Below, piece after piece: positions 22,358 to 28,653 of a DNA stretch of 28,799 bases. The notes below the pieces were generated by a model. The model saw only the letters and a program-made list of their open reading frames with translations. It searched no databases and was not told where the DNA came from. How positions within the stretch are numbered: the first letter of the stretch is position 1; every line of letters begins with the position of its first letter. Source of the DNA: DASSTJ01 sp035707965 (GTDB lineage Bacteria; Actinomycetota; Actinomycetes; Actinomycetales; Angustibacteraceae); the NCBI GenBank assembly GCA_035707965.1, contig DASSTJ010000134.1, positions 1-28,799 of the forward strand, in the 5' to 3' direction. Made by a program: the position numbers and the translations under genes.

Positions 22358-23232
22358 GCGCCCCTCGGGCCAGGCCGGCGCTGGTCGCGCTCGACCTCGA
22401 CGGCACCCTGCTCTACTCGGCTCGCAGCCTGATGCTGGGGGACGACGACCTGCTGGCTCCTCGTCTCGTCGTCGCCGAGGTGTGGCGCGGTGAGCCGCTC
22501 ACGTACTGCACGCAGCGGACGGAGACCCTCCTCGCTGAGCTGGCTCGTGCCGCAGTCGTCGTGCCGGTGACGACGCGCACCCGCGCCCAGTACGCCCGGG
22601 TCCGGCTCTTCGACGGGTCGGGCCCCGGCAGCGCACCTGCGTTCGCGGTCGTGGCCAACGGCGGGCACCTGCTGGTCGACGGTCGGCCGGACGAGGACTG
22701 GGCCCGCCAGGTGCGGGCAGCGGTCGCCGCCGAGTGCGCGCCGCTGGACGAGGTGACGGGCGCGCTGGAGCGGACGACCGACGGCCACCGCACGAGCGAG
22801 CTGCGCGCGGCCGAAGGGCTCTTCACCTACGTGGCCGTCGACCCCGCGACCTGGCCGGGCAGCGCGCTCGCCGACCTGGCCGCCTGGTGCGCGGAGCGGG
22901 GGTGGCGGGTGTCGTTGCAGGGCAGGCGGCTCTACTGCGTGCCGCGTCCGCTGACCAAGGCCGCGGCGGTTGCCGAGGTGGCGCGGCGCACCGGGACCGC
23001 CCGGCTGCTGGCTGCCGGCGACTCGCTGCTCGACCGGGACGTGCTCGCACTGGCCGACAACGCCGTCCGGCCCCCTCACGGCGAGCTGCACGAGATCGGC
23101 TGGCGCCCGCCGCACGTGACGGTCACGGCGACCGCCGGCGTGCGGGCAGGAGAAGAGGTCGTTCGGCGCCTGCTGGAGCTCCTCCGGCACCCACCGTCCG
23201 ATGAGATAGTGAGTACTGACGCCCTGCAGTGA
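22354..23232 (+). CDS. HAD superfamily phosphatase of the Ter biosynthetic module
   Basis: A 292-residue haloacid-dehalogenase phosphatase. Motif I is ALDLDGTLL (nucleophile Asp in DLDGT), motif II is VPVTTRT, motif III is the Lys in PLTKAAAV, and motif IV is AAGDSLLDRDVL. A cap between motifs II and III (residues ~85-190) gives the C2/Cof or sucrose-phosphatase-like type. It would remove a phosphate from a small molecule, in context the last step after phosphoribosylation. GTG 22354 overlaps the preceding stop, so this is tightly co-translated. The gene ends just before a ribosome binding site for telA. Confidence 0.87.
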   Translation: MSAPRARPALVALDLDGTLLYSARSLMLGDDDLLAPRLVVAEVWRGEPLTYCTQRTETLLAELARAAVVVPVTTRTRAQYARVRLFDGSGPGSAPAFAVVANGGHLLVDGRPDEDWARQVRAAVAAECAPLDEVTGALERTTDGHRTSELRAAEGLFTYVAVDPATWPGSALADLAAWCAERGWRVSLQGRRLYCVPRPLTKAAAVAEVARRTGTARLLAAGDSLLDRDVLALADNAVRPPHGELHEIGWRPPHVTVTATAGVRAGEEVVRRLLELLRHPPSDEIVSTDALQ

Positions 23233-23246
23233 AGGAGAACGGACAC

Positions 23247-24479
23247 ATGTCTGAGCTCGACCTCGGCTCCGCCACGACCCCGGCCGCCACCCCGGCCCCG
23301 GCCGCCACGTCCGGCGAGCTCGTGCTGACTCCACCGGCGCCCGTCGTCGTGGTGAAGGACGAGCAGGCCGCCGGTGCCGTGCCCCTGGAGCAGGGCAAGC
23401 AGGCGGAGCTGCGCGCGAAGGCCGAGGCCTTCGTCGGCGAGCTCGCGTCGCTCGACGCCCGATCTCCTGCCTTCACCCAGAAGGTCTCGGCGATCACGAG
23501 CATGGGTGAGCAGGACATGCGCGCGGCCGCCTCGGTGTCGAGCCGCATGCTCGACCGCCCGGCTGCGGCGCTCGGCAAGAAGGACAAGGGTGACGCCCAG
23601 ACGCGGGTCGCGAACACCCTCGTGGACCTGCGCACCACCATCACCGACCTCGACCCCAAGCGGGCTGACCTCACGGGCGTCAAGAAGGTGCTCAAGTGGC
23701 TGCCCGGTGGCGACAAGCTCGACCGCTACTTCATGAAGTACCAGTCGGCGCAGTCCCACCTCGACGCGATCATCAAGGCCCTGGGCTCCGGTCAGGACGA
23801 GCTGCGCAAGGACAACGCGGCGATCGAGACCGAGAAGGCCAACATGTGGACGACGATGGGCAAGCTCGCCGAGTACAACGAGCTGGCCTCCGCGCTCGAC
23901 AGTGCGCTGGAGAACAAGGTGGCCGAGCTGGAGGCCGCCGGCCGCACTGACGACGCCAACACGATGCGGTCCGACGCGCTGTTCCCCGTGCGGCAGCGAC
24001 GTCAGGACTTCATGACGCAGATGGCCGTCAACGTGCAGGGCTACATGGCCCTCGACCTGGTGCGCCGCAACAACCTCGAGCTCATCAAGGGTGTCGACCG
24101 CGCACAGACGACGACGATCGCTGCGCTGCGCACGGCCGTGATCGTCTCGCAGGCTCTGTCGCGCCAGAAGCTCGTGCTCGACCAGATCGGCGCGCTGAAC
24201 ACGGTGACGAGCAACCTCATCGAGTCGACGTCCGAGCAGCTGCGCATCCAGGGTGGGCAGATCCACGAGCAGGCCGCGTCGGCCACCGTCGACGTCGCGA
24301 AGCTGCAGGCCGCCTTCGACAACGTGTTCGCGACCATGGACGCGCTCGACACCTTCCGCGCTCAGGCCGTCGACAGCATGCAGCAGACGGTGACGGCACT
24401 CGAGGGCCAGATCGTGCGGGCCAAGCCGTACCTGGAGCGCACCCGCGCTCGCGAGGGGCAGGGCGAGAGCCAGGTGTAG
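23247..24479 (+). CDS. telA: TelA/KlaA-type toxic anion resistance protein
   Basis: A 410-residue cytosolic, almost wholly alpha-helical protein of the TelA family. After a Pro/Ala-rich head (residues 1-45) come the family blocks: a long helical region with SAFTQKVSAITSMGEQDMR-like sequence, VLKWLPGGDKLDRYFMKYQS, ALGSGQDELRKDNAAIETEK, the repeated-helix core QMAVNVQGYMALDLVRRNN, and QKLVLDQIGALNTVTSNLI. The exact role is unknown; family members are linked to tellurite, colicin and cell-wall antibiotic tolerance. ATG 23247 is preceded by GAAGGAG (23231-23237); GTG 23229, overlapping the HAD stop, is possible but adds only six residues. In Bacillus the TelA-like YaaN is paired with XpaC, and a small XpaC-like gene follows here. 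Confidence 0.92.
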   Translation: MSELDLGSATTPAATPAPAATSGELVLTPPAPVVVVKDEQAAGAVPLEQGKQAELRAKAEAFVGELASLDARSPAFTQKVSAITSMGEQDMRAAASVSSRMLDRPAAALGKKDKGDAQTRVANTLVDLRTTITDLDPKRADLTGVKKVLKWLPGGDKLDRYFMKYQSAQSHLDAIIKALGSGQDELRKDNAAIETEKANMWTTMGKLAEYNELASALDSALENKVAELEAAGRTDDANTMRSDALFPVRQRRQDFMTQMAVNVQGYMALDLVRRNNLELIKGVDRAQTTTIAALRTAVIVSQALSRQKLVLDQIGALNTVTSNLIESTSEQLRIQGGQIHEQAASATVDVAKLQAAFDNVFATMDALDTFRAQAVDSMQQTVTALEGQIVRAKPYLERTRAREGQGESQV

Positions 24480-24527
24480 CGCTGGCGTTGAGCGGCACGA
24501 GGGCCGAGAGCGAGAGGAGGGACGTCG

Positions 24528-25061
24528 GTGGCCTGGCTGAACAGGCGTCGGTCGGACGCCGCCGAGTCCGCCGCGGCTGCGCGAGGGCGGCTGCGCGAGG
24601 GCGCCGACCACCTGCGCGACGAGATCACCGACGACGAGGACAGCCCCGACGCGCTGCGCGACGCCATGACGCAGCTGGACCGGTTCGTCAACGCCCATGC
24701 CGGGCAGCTGCCGGCTGCGGCCGTCGTCGGCGCGCGGCAGATCACCGACCTGCTGCGCGACGTCGTCGCGACGTCCGACGTCCGGCCGCTGGACGTCTAC
24801 GCGGTGGTGCAGGTCAAAGGCATCGTCACGGACTACCTGCCGACCACGCTGCGCACCTACCTGGCGGTGGACCGGTCGCTGCTGGACCGACCGCGATCGT
24901 CGGGCCGCACGCCGCGCGAGTCGCTGCTCGAGCAGCTCGACGCGTTGCGCACGTCGGCGGTCGCGACCCTCGAGGCGACGAACCACGAGGACGCGGACGC
25001 CCTCATGACGCAGGGCAGCTTCCTGCGCACCAAGTTCACCCGATCCGACCTGGACCTCTAG
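24528..25061 (+). CDS. Small helical protein, possible XpaC-like partner of TelA
   Basis: A 177-residue soluble, highly charged helical protein. I do not recognise it with confidence. Its second half (VKGIVTDYLPTTLRTYLAVD, then ESLLEQLDALRTSAVATLEA, then NHEDADALMTQGSFLRTKF) follows the pattern of the XpaC C-terminal region: a YLP-T-L-x-x-Y-L helix, a long helix, and a final D-rich helix ending in a short Phe-containing tail. XpaC homologues usually have N-terminal membrane helices, which are missing here. GTG 24528 follows AGGAGG (24516-24521) at seven bases. The stop overlaps the next terD start (TAGTG). Its place directly after telA supports a TelA-associated job. Confidence 0.72.
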   Translation: MAWLNRRRSDAAESAAAARGRLREGADHLRDEITDDEDSPDALRDAMTQLDRFVNAHAGQLPAAAVVGARQITDLLRDVVATSDVRPLDVYAVVQVKGIVTDYLPTTLRTYLAVDRSLLDRPRSSGRTPRESLLEQLDALRTSAVATLEATNHEDADALMTQGSFLRTKFTRSDLDL

Positions 25062-25624
25062 TGGCCGTACCGATGAAGCGCGGCATGAATGTCGCCCTCA
25101 CCCGTGAGATCCCGACGCTGACCGGCGTCGTGATCGGCGTGCGCGTGACCGCCACCGAGCCGGTGCTGATCGACAACCTGGTCGTGGCCACGCTGCTGTG
25201 CGACGCGTCGAGCAAGGTGCTGTCCGACGAGCACTTCGTGTTCTTCAACCAGCTGTCGGCGCCCGACCTGTCCGTCGAGCAGCTGCGCCGGGCCGTCGGC
25301 GACGACACCGAGCAGATCGAGGTCGACCTGCCGAAGGTGCCCGACGAGGTGAAGCGCATCGTCGTCGTCGCCTACGTGAACGAGGGCACGCCCCAGCGCC
25401 GCCAGCTCGGCCAGCTGCGTGAGGCCGTGGTGCGGGTGCTCGACCAGCGCGACGACGCCGAGCTCGTGCGCTCCGAGAACCTGGCGCCCGAGCTCAGCAC
25501 GGAGACCGGCCTGGTGCTCGCCGAGCTCTACCGGCACGCCGGCGACTGGAAGTTCAAGGTCATCGGTCAGGGCTACGCCGAGGGCATCACCGCCATGGCC
25601 GCCGACTACGGCGTGGCGCTGTAG
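25061..25624 (+). CDS. Diverged TerD family protein (third copy) without canonical calcium motifs
   Basis: A 187-residue TerD-fold protein. It retains MKRGMNVALTREIPTLTGV, DEHFVFFNQLSAPD, a strand PDEVKRIVVVAYVNEG, and the strong C-terminal run STETGLVLAELYRHAGDWKFKV / GYAEGITAMAADYGV, nearly identical to the first TerD. The first calcium loop DLDAS is replaced by IDNLVVATLLCDAS, and the second (GDNxTGxGxGDDE) by LSVEQLRRAVGDDTEQIE, so both sites look lost or altered. It may be a non-binding subunit that assembles with the other TerD proteins (inference). The GTG at 25061 overlaps the upstream stop by one base; ATG 25073 is an alternative start. The next gene begins two bases after its stop. 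Confidence 0.88.
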   Translation: MAVPMKRGMNVALTREIPTLTGVVIGVRVTATEPVLIDNLVVATLLCDASSKVLSDEHFVFFNQLSAPDLSVEQLRRAVGDDTEQIEVDLPKVPDEVKRIVVVAYVNEGTPQRRQLGQLREAVVRVLDQRDDAELVRSENLAPELSTETGLVLAELYRHAGDWKFKVIGQGYAEGITAMAADYGVAL

Positions 25625-25626
25625 CG

Positions 25627-26643
25627 GTGCGGACGCCGCAGAGCGCGCCACGGCGCGACGACCTCCCCTGGTTGCGGCGCCGCAGCCTCCGACCATGGCC
25701 GTCACCGCCGGCTCACGAGCGTGGATCTGACGCGTCGGACGCACACGGCACCGCGCTCGACCTGGCTGCTCCGGCGGCCCCCGCACCGCAGGTCGGGTCA
25801 CATGCGGCTCCCATGCCGGCGCCGCAGCCGGCGCCGCCGGCGTCCTCGACGGGCAGCGGGTCGACGTCGCTCGACCTGTCGGAGGCGGCTGCCCGCGCGC
25901 CGGGAGTCCCGGCGTCCGGCGGCGGCACGTCGCTCGACCTGTCGCCGTCGCCCGCTCCGCCGCCAGTCTCCGCGACCAGCGGCCCGGCGCGTCCGTCGAC
26001 GAGTGCAGCGACGCCGTCCGCACCGCGGTCGCCGGCGTACCTCGTGCGACGCCTCGCGCGCGGCGCGCCGACGCTGCTGACCCCGCAGCAGCCGACAGTC
26101 ACGCTGACCCGCGTGCAGTCCGGCGTCGGGCGCCTGACCGTCACGGCGGCCACGTCCGTGGGCGACGGCGACCTGCGGCTGGGCTGCGCCTACCGGCTGA
26201 GGTCGGGGGCGTCGTCCCTCGTGCAGGCCGTCAGCCAGGTCACGGTGGCGCCGCCGGCGTCCCGTCGTCCGGTGATCCGCTCGACGCGGGAACGGTTCGA
26301 GGAGCTGCACGTCGACCTGCGCCAGGTGGGCGAGCTCGACCGCATGGTGGTGTACCTGTTCTCGCACTACGACGCGACGCGCACGAGGCCGCCCGGCACC
26401 ATGGCGATGGTGCCGTGGGCGGGGGTGCTGTCGACCGAGACGTTCGCGGGATCACGCATCGACGTGCCGCTGCGCCGCGACCCTGGCCCCGGTGTGCTCG
26501 TCGCCCTCTCGGTCTACAACGTCGACGGCGAGCTGGTGCTGCGGGCCGAGAACGAGCTGCTGCCTGGCTCGGTGCGCGACGCGGTGCAGGCCTTCGGCTT
26601 CGACACGATCACGTGGATCGACCCCACGACGCCCTTGGCCTGA
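25627..26643 (+). CDS. TerD-like domain protein with repeat-bearing Pro/Ala linker
   Basis: A 338-residue protein with two parts. Residues ~1-145 are low-complexity Pro/Ala/Ser with three repeats of a short motif: GTALDLAAP, STSLDLSEA and GTSLDLSPS. Residues ~155-338 look like a TerD-related domain (GDGDLRLGCAYRLRSGASSL, QVGELDRMVVYLFSHYDA, IDVPLRRDPGPGVLVALSVY), resembling the TerA/TerF-type branch, again without a canonical calcium loop. The linker may tether the domain to other cluster proteins through the LDL motifs (inference). GTG 25627 is two bases past the previous stop. The first ~38 residues (RRSLRPWPSPPAHERG) are atypical, so the true start could lie further in; M63 is the next ATG. 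It is the last gene of the Ter cluster. Confidence 0.78.
   Translation: MRTPQSAPRRDDLPWLRRRSLRPWPSPPAHERGSDASDAHGTALDLAAPAAPAPQVGSHAAPMPAPQPAPPASSTGSGSTSLDLSEAAARAPGVPASGGGTSLDLSPSPAPPPVSATSGPARPSTSAATPSAPRSPAYLVRRLARGAPTLLTPQQPTVTLTRVQSGVGRLTVTAATSVGDGDLRLGCAYRLRSGASSLVQAVSQVTVAPPASRRPVIRSTRERFEELHVDLRQVGELDRMVVYLFSHYDATRTRPPGTMAMVPWAGVLSTETFAGSRIDVPLRRDPGPGVLVALSVYNVDGELVLRAENELLPGSVRDAVQAFGFDTITWIDPTTPLA
25750..25944 (+). repeat. Direct repeats encoding a T-S/A-LDL motif
   Basis: The 18-base sequence ACGTCGCTCGACCTGTCG occurs exactly twice, at 25864-25881 and 25927-25944, 63 bases (21 codons) apart. A diverged copy starts at 25750. All three are in the same frame of the last Ter gene and encode TSLDLS, TSLDLS and TALDLA. 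Confidence 0.8.
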
Positions 26644-26684
26644 CGCGCACGGCTCTCGGCGGCACGTCCGTACGGCTGGGAGTG

Positions 26685-26713
26685 GCCGATGGTCCACCAG
26701 GGCGGCCGTCGGC
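26685..26713 (+). terminator. Possible terminator of the Ter cluster
   Basis: GCCGATGG (26685-26692) pairs with CCGTCGGC (26706-26713) through seven Watson-Crick pairs and one U-G, with a 13-base loop. It lies 42 bases after the last Ter stop codon, in the 175-base gap before the nuclease gene. No T tract follows. Confidence 0.35.
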
Positions 26714-26771
26714 GTGCTGGCTCAAGGGGACGCGTCGCCGTGTCGACCGGGGGGTGACGACCTCGCACGCC

Positions 26772-26777
26772 TAGGCT
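26772..26777 (+). promoter_or_regulatory. Possible -10 element for the HNH lipoprotein gene
   Basis: TAGGCT fits the actinobacterial TAnnnT pattern and lies 42 bases before the GTG start, in the gap after the Ter cluster. No convincing -35 hexamer is seen at the right distance. Confidence 0.3.
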
Positions 26778-26818
26778 GCAGACGCGGGCGGGGCGACCGA
26801 GCACTGGAGTGTCCCACC

Positions 26819-27811
26819 GTGAGAAGGCATGTGGCCCTGGCCTCGGCAGCGCTGAGCGCGCTGCTGCTGGTGAGTGCGTGTCAGAACGACACCGTCGACG
26901 TGGCGACCACGCGCCCGACGCAGGCGTCGAGCTCGACGCCCTCGGCGTCGGTGTCCGTCGCGCCGAGCAGCGCGCCGTCCAGCACCATGCCGGCCTCGTC
27001 CACGGCGACGGCCCCGCCCGCGAAGGCCGGCACAGCGCTCGCCGCGCTGGCGGGCCTGGCCGTCAAGGGACGGGCCCCCAAGACCGGCTACGACCGCGAC
27101 GCCTTCGGTCAGGCGTGGGCGGACGTCGATCGCAACGGCTGTGACACCCGCAACGACGTCCTGCGTCGGGACCTGTCGTCGTTCGTGCTCAAGGCCGGCA
27201 CCCACGGTTGTCTCGTGCTGAGCGGCACGCTGCACGACCCCTACACCGGGCGCACCATCGGTTTCGTGCGCGGGCAGCAGACGTCGCTCGCCGTTCAGAT
27301 CGACCACGTCGTCGCGCTGGGCGACGCGTGGCAGAAGGGCGCCCAGCAGTGGTCGGCCGACAAGCGCAAGCGCTTCGCCAACGACCCGCTGAACCTGCTG
27401 GCCGTCGACGGACCCACCAACGGCCGCAAGAGCGACGCCGACGCCGCGACGTGGCTGCCACCGGCCAAGGGCTACCGCTGCCGGTACGTGGCGCGCCAGG
27501 TCGCGGTCAAGAAGGCGTACGGGCTGTGGGTCACCGCGGCCGAGAAGGCCGCGATCGCGCGGGTGCTGGCCGGCTGCCCCGACCAGCCGCTGCCCAGGGC
27601 AGGTGCCATAGCTCTCGGCGGCGGGCCCGAGCGCGCGGCGTCGTCCCCGTCGCCGTCGACGACCAAGGCGCGCACGGCGACGACGCCGGGCAGCGTCTAC
27701 TACAAGAACTGCACGGCGGTGCGCGCGGCGGGTGCCGCGCCGATCCACCGCGGCGACCCCGGCTACGCCCCGCACCTCGACCGCGACGGCGACGGCATCG
27801 GCTGCGAGTGA
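26819..27811 (+). CDS. Lipoprotein with HNH (DUF1524/GmrSD C-terminal-like) and excalibur domains
   Basis: A 330-residue exported protein. The signal sequence ends at lipobox LVSAC (C21), followed by a Ser/Thr/Ala-rich tether to about residue 80. Residues ~85-260 are an HNH nuclease-like domain: WADVDRNGCDTRNDVL, then the catalytic core QID162-H163VVALGDAW, then NDPLNLLAVDGPTNGRKSD with the second and third metal/active residues. The C-terminal ~38 residues are an excalibur domain, with YYKNCTAVRAAGAAPI and the calcium-type loop DRDGDGIGCE. Such surface nucleases are common in actinomycetes and may degrade extracellular DNA for nutrition or in uptake. GTG 26819 begins a good signal peptide; frames upstream are shadows. 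It is monocistronic and separate from the Ter cluster. Confidence 0.9.
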   Translation: MRRHVALASAALSALLLVSACQNDTVDVATTRPTQASSSTPSASVSVAPSSAPSSTMPASSTATAPPAKAGTALAALAGLAVKGRAPKTGYDRDAFGQAWADVDRNGCDTRNDVLRRDLSSFVLKAGTHGCLVLSGTLHDPYTGRTIGFVRGQQTSLAVQIDHVVALGDAWQKGAQQWSADKRKRFANDPLNLLAVDGPTNGRKSDADAATWLPPAKGYRCRYVARQVAVKKAYGLWVTAAEKAAIARVLAGCPDQPLPRAGAIALGGGPERAASSPSPSTTKARTATTPGSVYYKNCTAVRAAGAAPIHRGDPGYAPHLDRDGDGIGCE

Positions 27812-27819
27812 ACCTGCCC

Positions 27820-27849
27820 TTCCCACCAGTCAAGCCTGCGGGGTACGCT
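27820..27849 (+). promoter_or_regulatory. Promoter of vapBC, leaderless arrangement
   Basis: A -35-like TTCCCA (27820-27825) and a -10 TACGCT (27844-27849) are 18 bases apart. The -10 ends 6 bases before ATG 27856, so transcription should begin at or next to the start codon. No ribosome binding site precedes the ATG, as expected for a leaderless actinobacterial mRNA. Confidence 0.55.
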
Positions 27850-27867
27850 GTCTTCATGAGTGGTACG
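27842..27867 (+). promoter_or_regulatory. Direct repeats GGTACG, candidate VapB operator
   Basis: GGTACG occurs at 27842-27847, over the -10 element, and again at 27862-27867, just inside the antitoxin gene. The copies are 20 bases apart, near two helical turns, placed where an autorepressing antitoxin would bind. Binding is inferred. Confidence 0.3.
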
Positions 27868-28101
27868 TACAACGTGGTCGTGGGAGACCGGGGTCGAGTC
27901 GTGCTGCCCTCTGAAGTGCGCGAGCATGCGGGTCTGGTGCCAGGCACCAGCCTTGTCCTCCTCGAGAGCTCCTCAGGACTTGTTCTCCTGACGCGGGAGC
28001 AGCTCCGCGATCGGGTACGGCAGGAGCTGAGCGGGCTTGACCTCGTCGGCGATCTCCTGGCCGAGCGCCGACAGGCGGCGGCGCGGGACGACGCTGCATG
28101 A
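27856..28101 (+). CDS. AbrB/MazE-type antitoxin (VapB-like)
   Basis: An 81-residue protein with an N-terminal swapped-hairpin AbrB/SpoVT DNA-binding domain (YNVVVGDRGRVVLPSEVREH, GLVPGTSLVLLESS) and a helical, charged C-terminus (ELSGLDLVGDLLAERRQAAARDD) that would wrap and inhibit the toxin. It should bind its own promoter, alone or with VapC. ATG 27856 is fixed by the domain and the -10 element just upstream. It overlaps the toxin gene by 4 bases (ATGA), the usual antitoxin-first layout. Third codon positions include noticeably more A/T (ctt, gtt, cct) than in neighbouring genes, which hints at later acquisition. Confidence 0.88.
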   Translation: MSGTYNVVVGDRGRVVLPSEVREHAGLVPGTSLVLLESSSGLVLLTREQLRDRVRQELSGLDLVGDLLAERRQAAARDDAA

Positions 28102-28463
28102 GCGTTCTCGACGCCTCGGCGGTCTTGGCATGGGCGCAGGGCGAGCCGGGGAGCGACGTCGTCGAGCGCGTGCTCCTCGACGGGGCGGTGTGTGGGGCCG
28201 CGAACTGGTCGGAGGTTGCTCAGAAGGTTCGGGCGGCAGGTAAGGACTGGTTGCTCGTGAAGGCGCTCCTTGAGAGCTACCGACTGGGAGTGGAACCTGT
28301 GACCGCAGGTGACGCGGAACGGGCTGCGCAGCGTTGGCACGCTGGGAGCGGCTTGTCGCTCGCAGACCGGCTGTGCCTCGCTCTGGCCGATCGGCGAGAG
28401 GACACGGCGTGGACCGCTGACCTTGCTTGGGGCAACGGGAGCCGAGTGCGTCAGATCCGCTGA
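28098..28463 (+). CDS. PIN-domain toxin (VapC-like ribonuclease)
   Basis: A 121-residue PIN-domain protein. The four acidic active-site residues are all present: D5 in VLDASAVLAW, E39 in NWSEVAQKV, D90 in SLADRLCLALA and D108 in WTADLAWG. With Mg2+ or Mn2+ this family cleaves RNA, often tRNA or 23S rRNA, and arrests growth when not held by its antitoxin. The start overlaps the antitoxin stop (ATGA), so toxin is made only after antitoxin translation. Length is normal, slightly short for the family. The stop codon lies inside the left arm region of an inverted repeat that may act as terminator. Confidence 0.9.
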   Translation: MSVLDASAVLAWAQGEPGSDVVERVLLDGAVCGAANWSEVAQKVRAAGKDWLLVKALLESYRLGVEPVTAGDAERAAQRWHAGSGLSLADRLCLALADRREDTAWTADLAWGNGSRVRQIR

Positions 28464-28520
28464 CGCCGGTCGATCCGGCCGATGCTGCCGGAGCAGCGGC
28501 GGGTCACGTGCCGGATCTGA
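28451..28520 (+). other. Structured region at the end of vapC, possible multibranch RNA fold or terminator
   Basis: TCAGATCCG (28451-28459) is a perfect inverted repeat of CGGATCTGA (28512-28520). Between them lie two small hairpins: GCCGG/CCGGC (28465-28469, 28475-28479) and GCTGC/GCAGC (28484-28488, 28493-28497). In RNA this would give a 9-bp stem closing a multi-hairpin junction of 70 bases that overlaps the vapC stop. It lacks tRNA landmarks. Termination or a recombination-related role are both possible. Confidence 0.4.
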
Positions 28521-28560
28521 GACCAGCCCGGCCCTGAGATGCCGCGACCCGTCGTGATGA

Positions 28561-28588
28561 CCGGACATCGTCCGGAGCGCGATATCAT
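28561..28588 (+). promoter_or_regulatory. Candidate promoter and operator before the transporter gene
   Basis: CCGGACATCGTCCGG (28561-28575) is a perfect inverted repeat with a 3-base centre, directly upstream of a -10-like TATCAT (28583-28588). A TGACCG at 28558-28563 could serve as -35 with a 19-base spacer, which would put the repeat between the two hexamers, a usual repressor position. About 65 bases of untranslated leader would follow. Confidence 0.35.
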
Positions 28589-28653
28589 GGAGACAGCTCA
28601 GGGTTGTGGCGCCGGGGGTGGGACGGCGCCGCCGCACTGACCCGGAGAACCCG

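Noticed and set aside
25690..25735. Possible frameshift near the start of the last Ter gene, because another frame reads LTSVDLT, similar to the LDL motif
   Set aside because: The similarity is short, the main frame stays open without a break, and no second frame gives a credible start, so a frameshift cannot be supported.
27934..27950. Palindrome CTGGTGCC-A-GGCACCAG inside the antitoxin gene
   Set aside because: The one-base centre cannot form an efficient RNA hairpin and the codons fit the AbrB domain well; probably chance.
28451..28520. tRNA gene
   Set aside because: Length is right but there is no T-arm GTTC motif, no standard 7-bp acceptor with D- and anticodon-arm spacing, and no CCA end.
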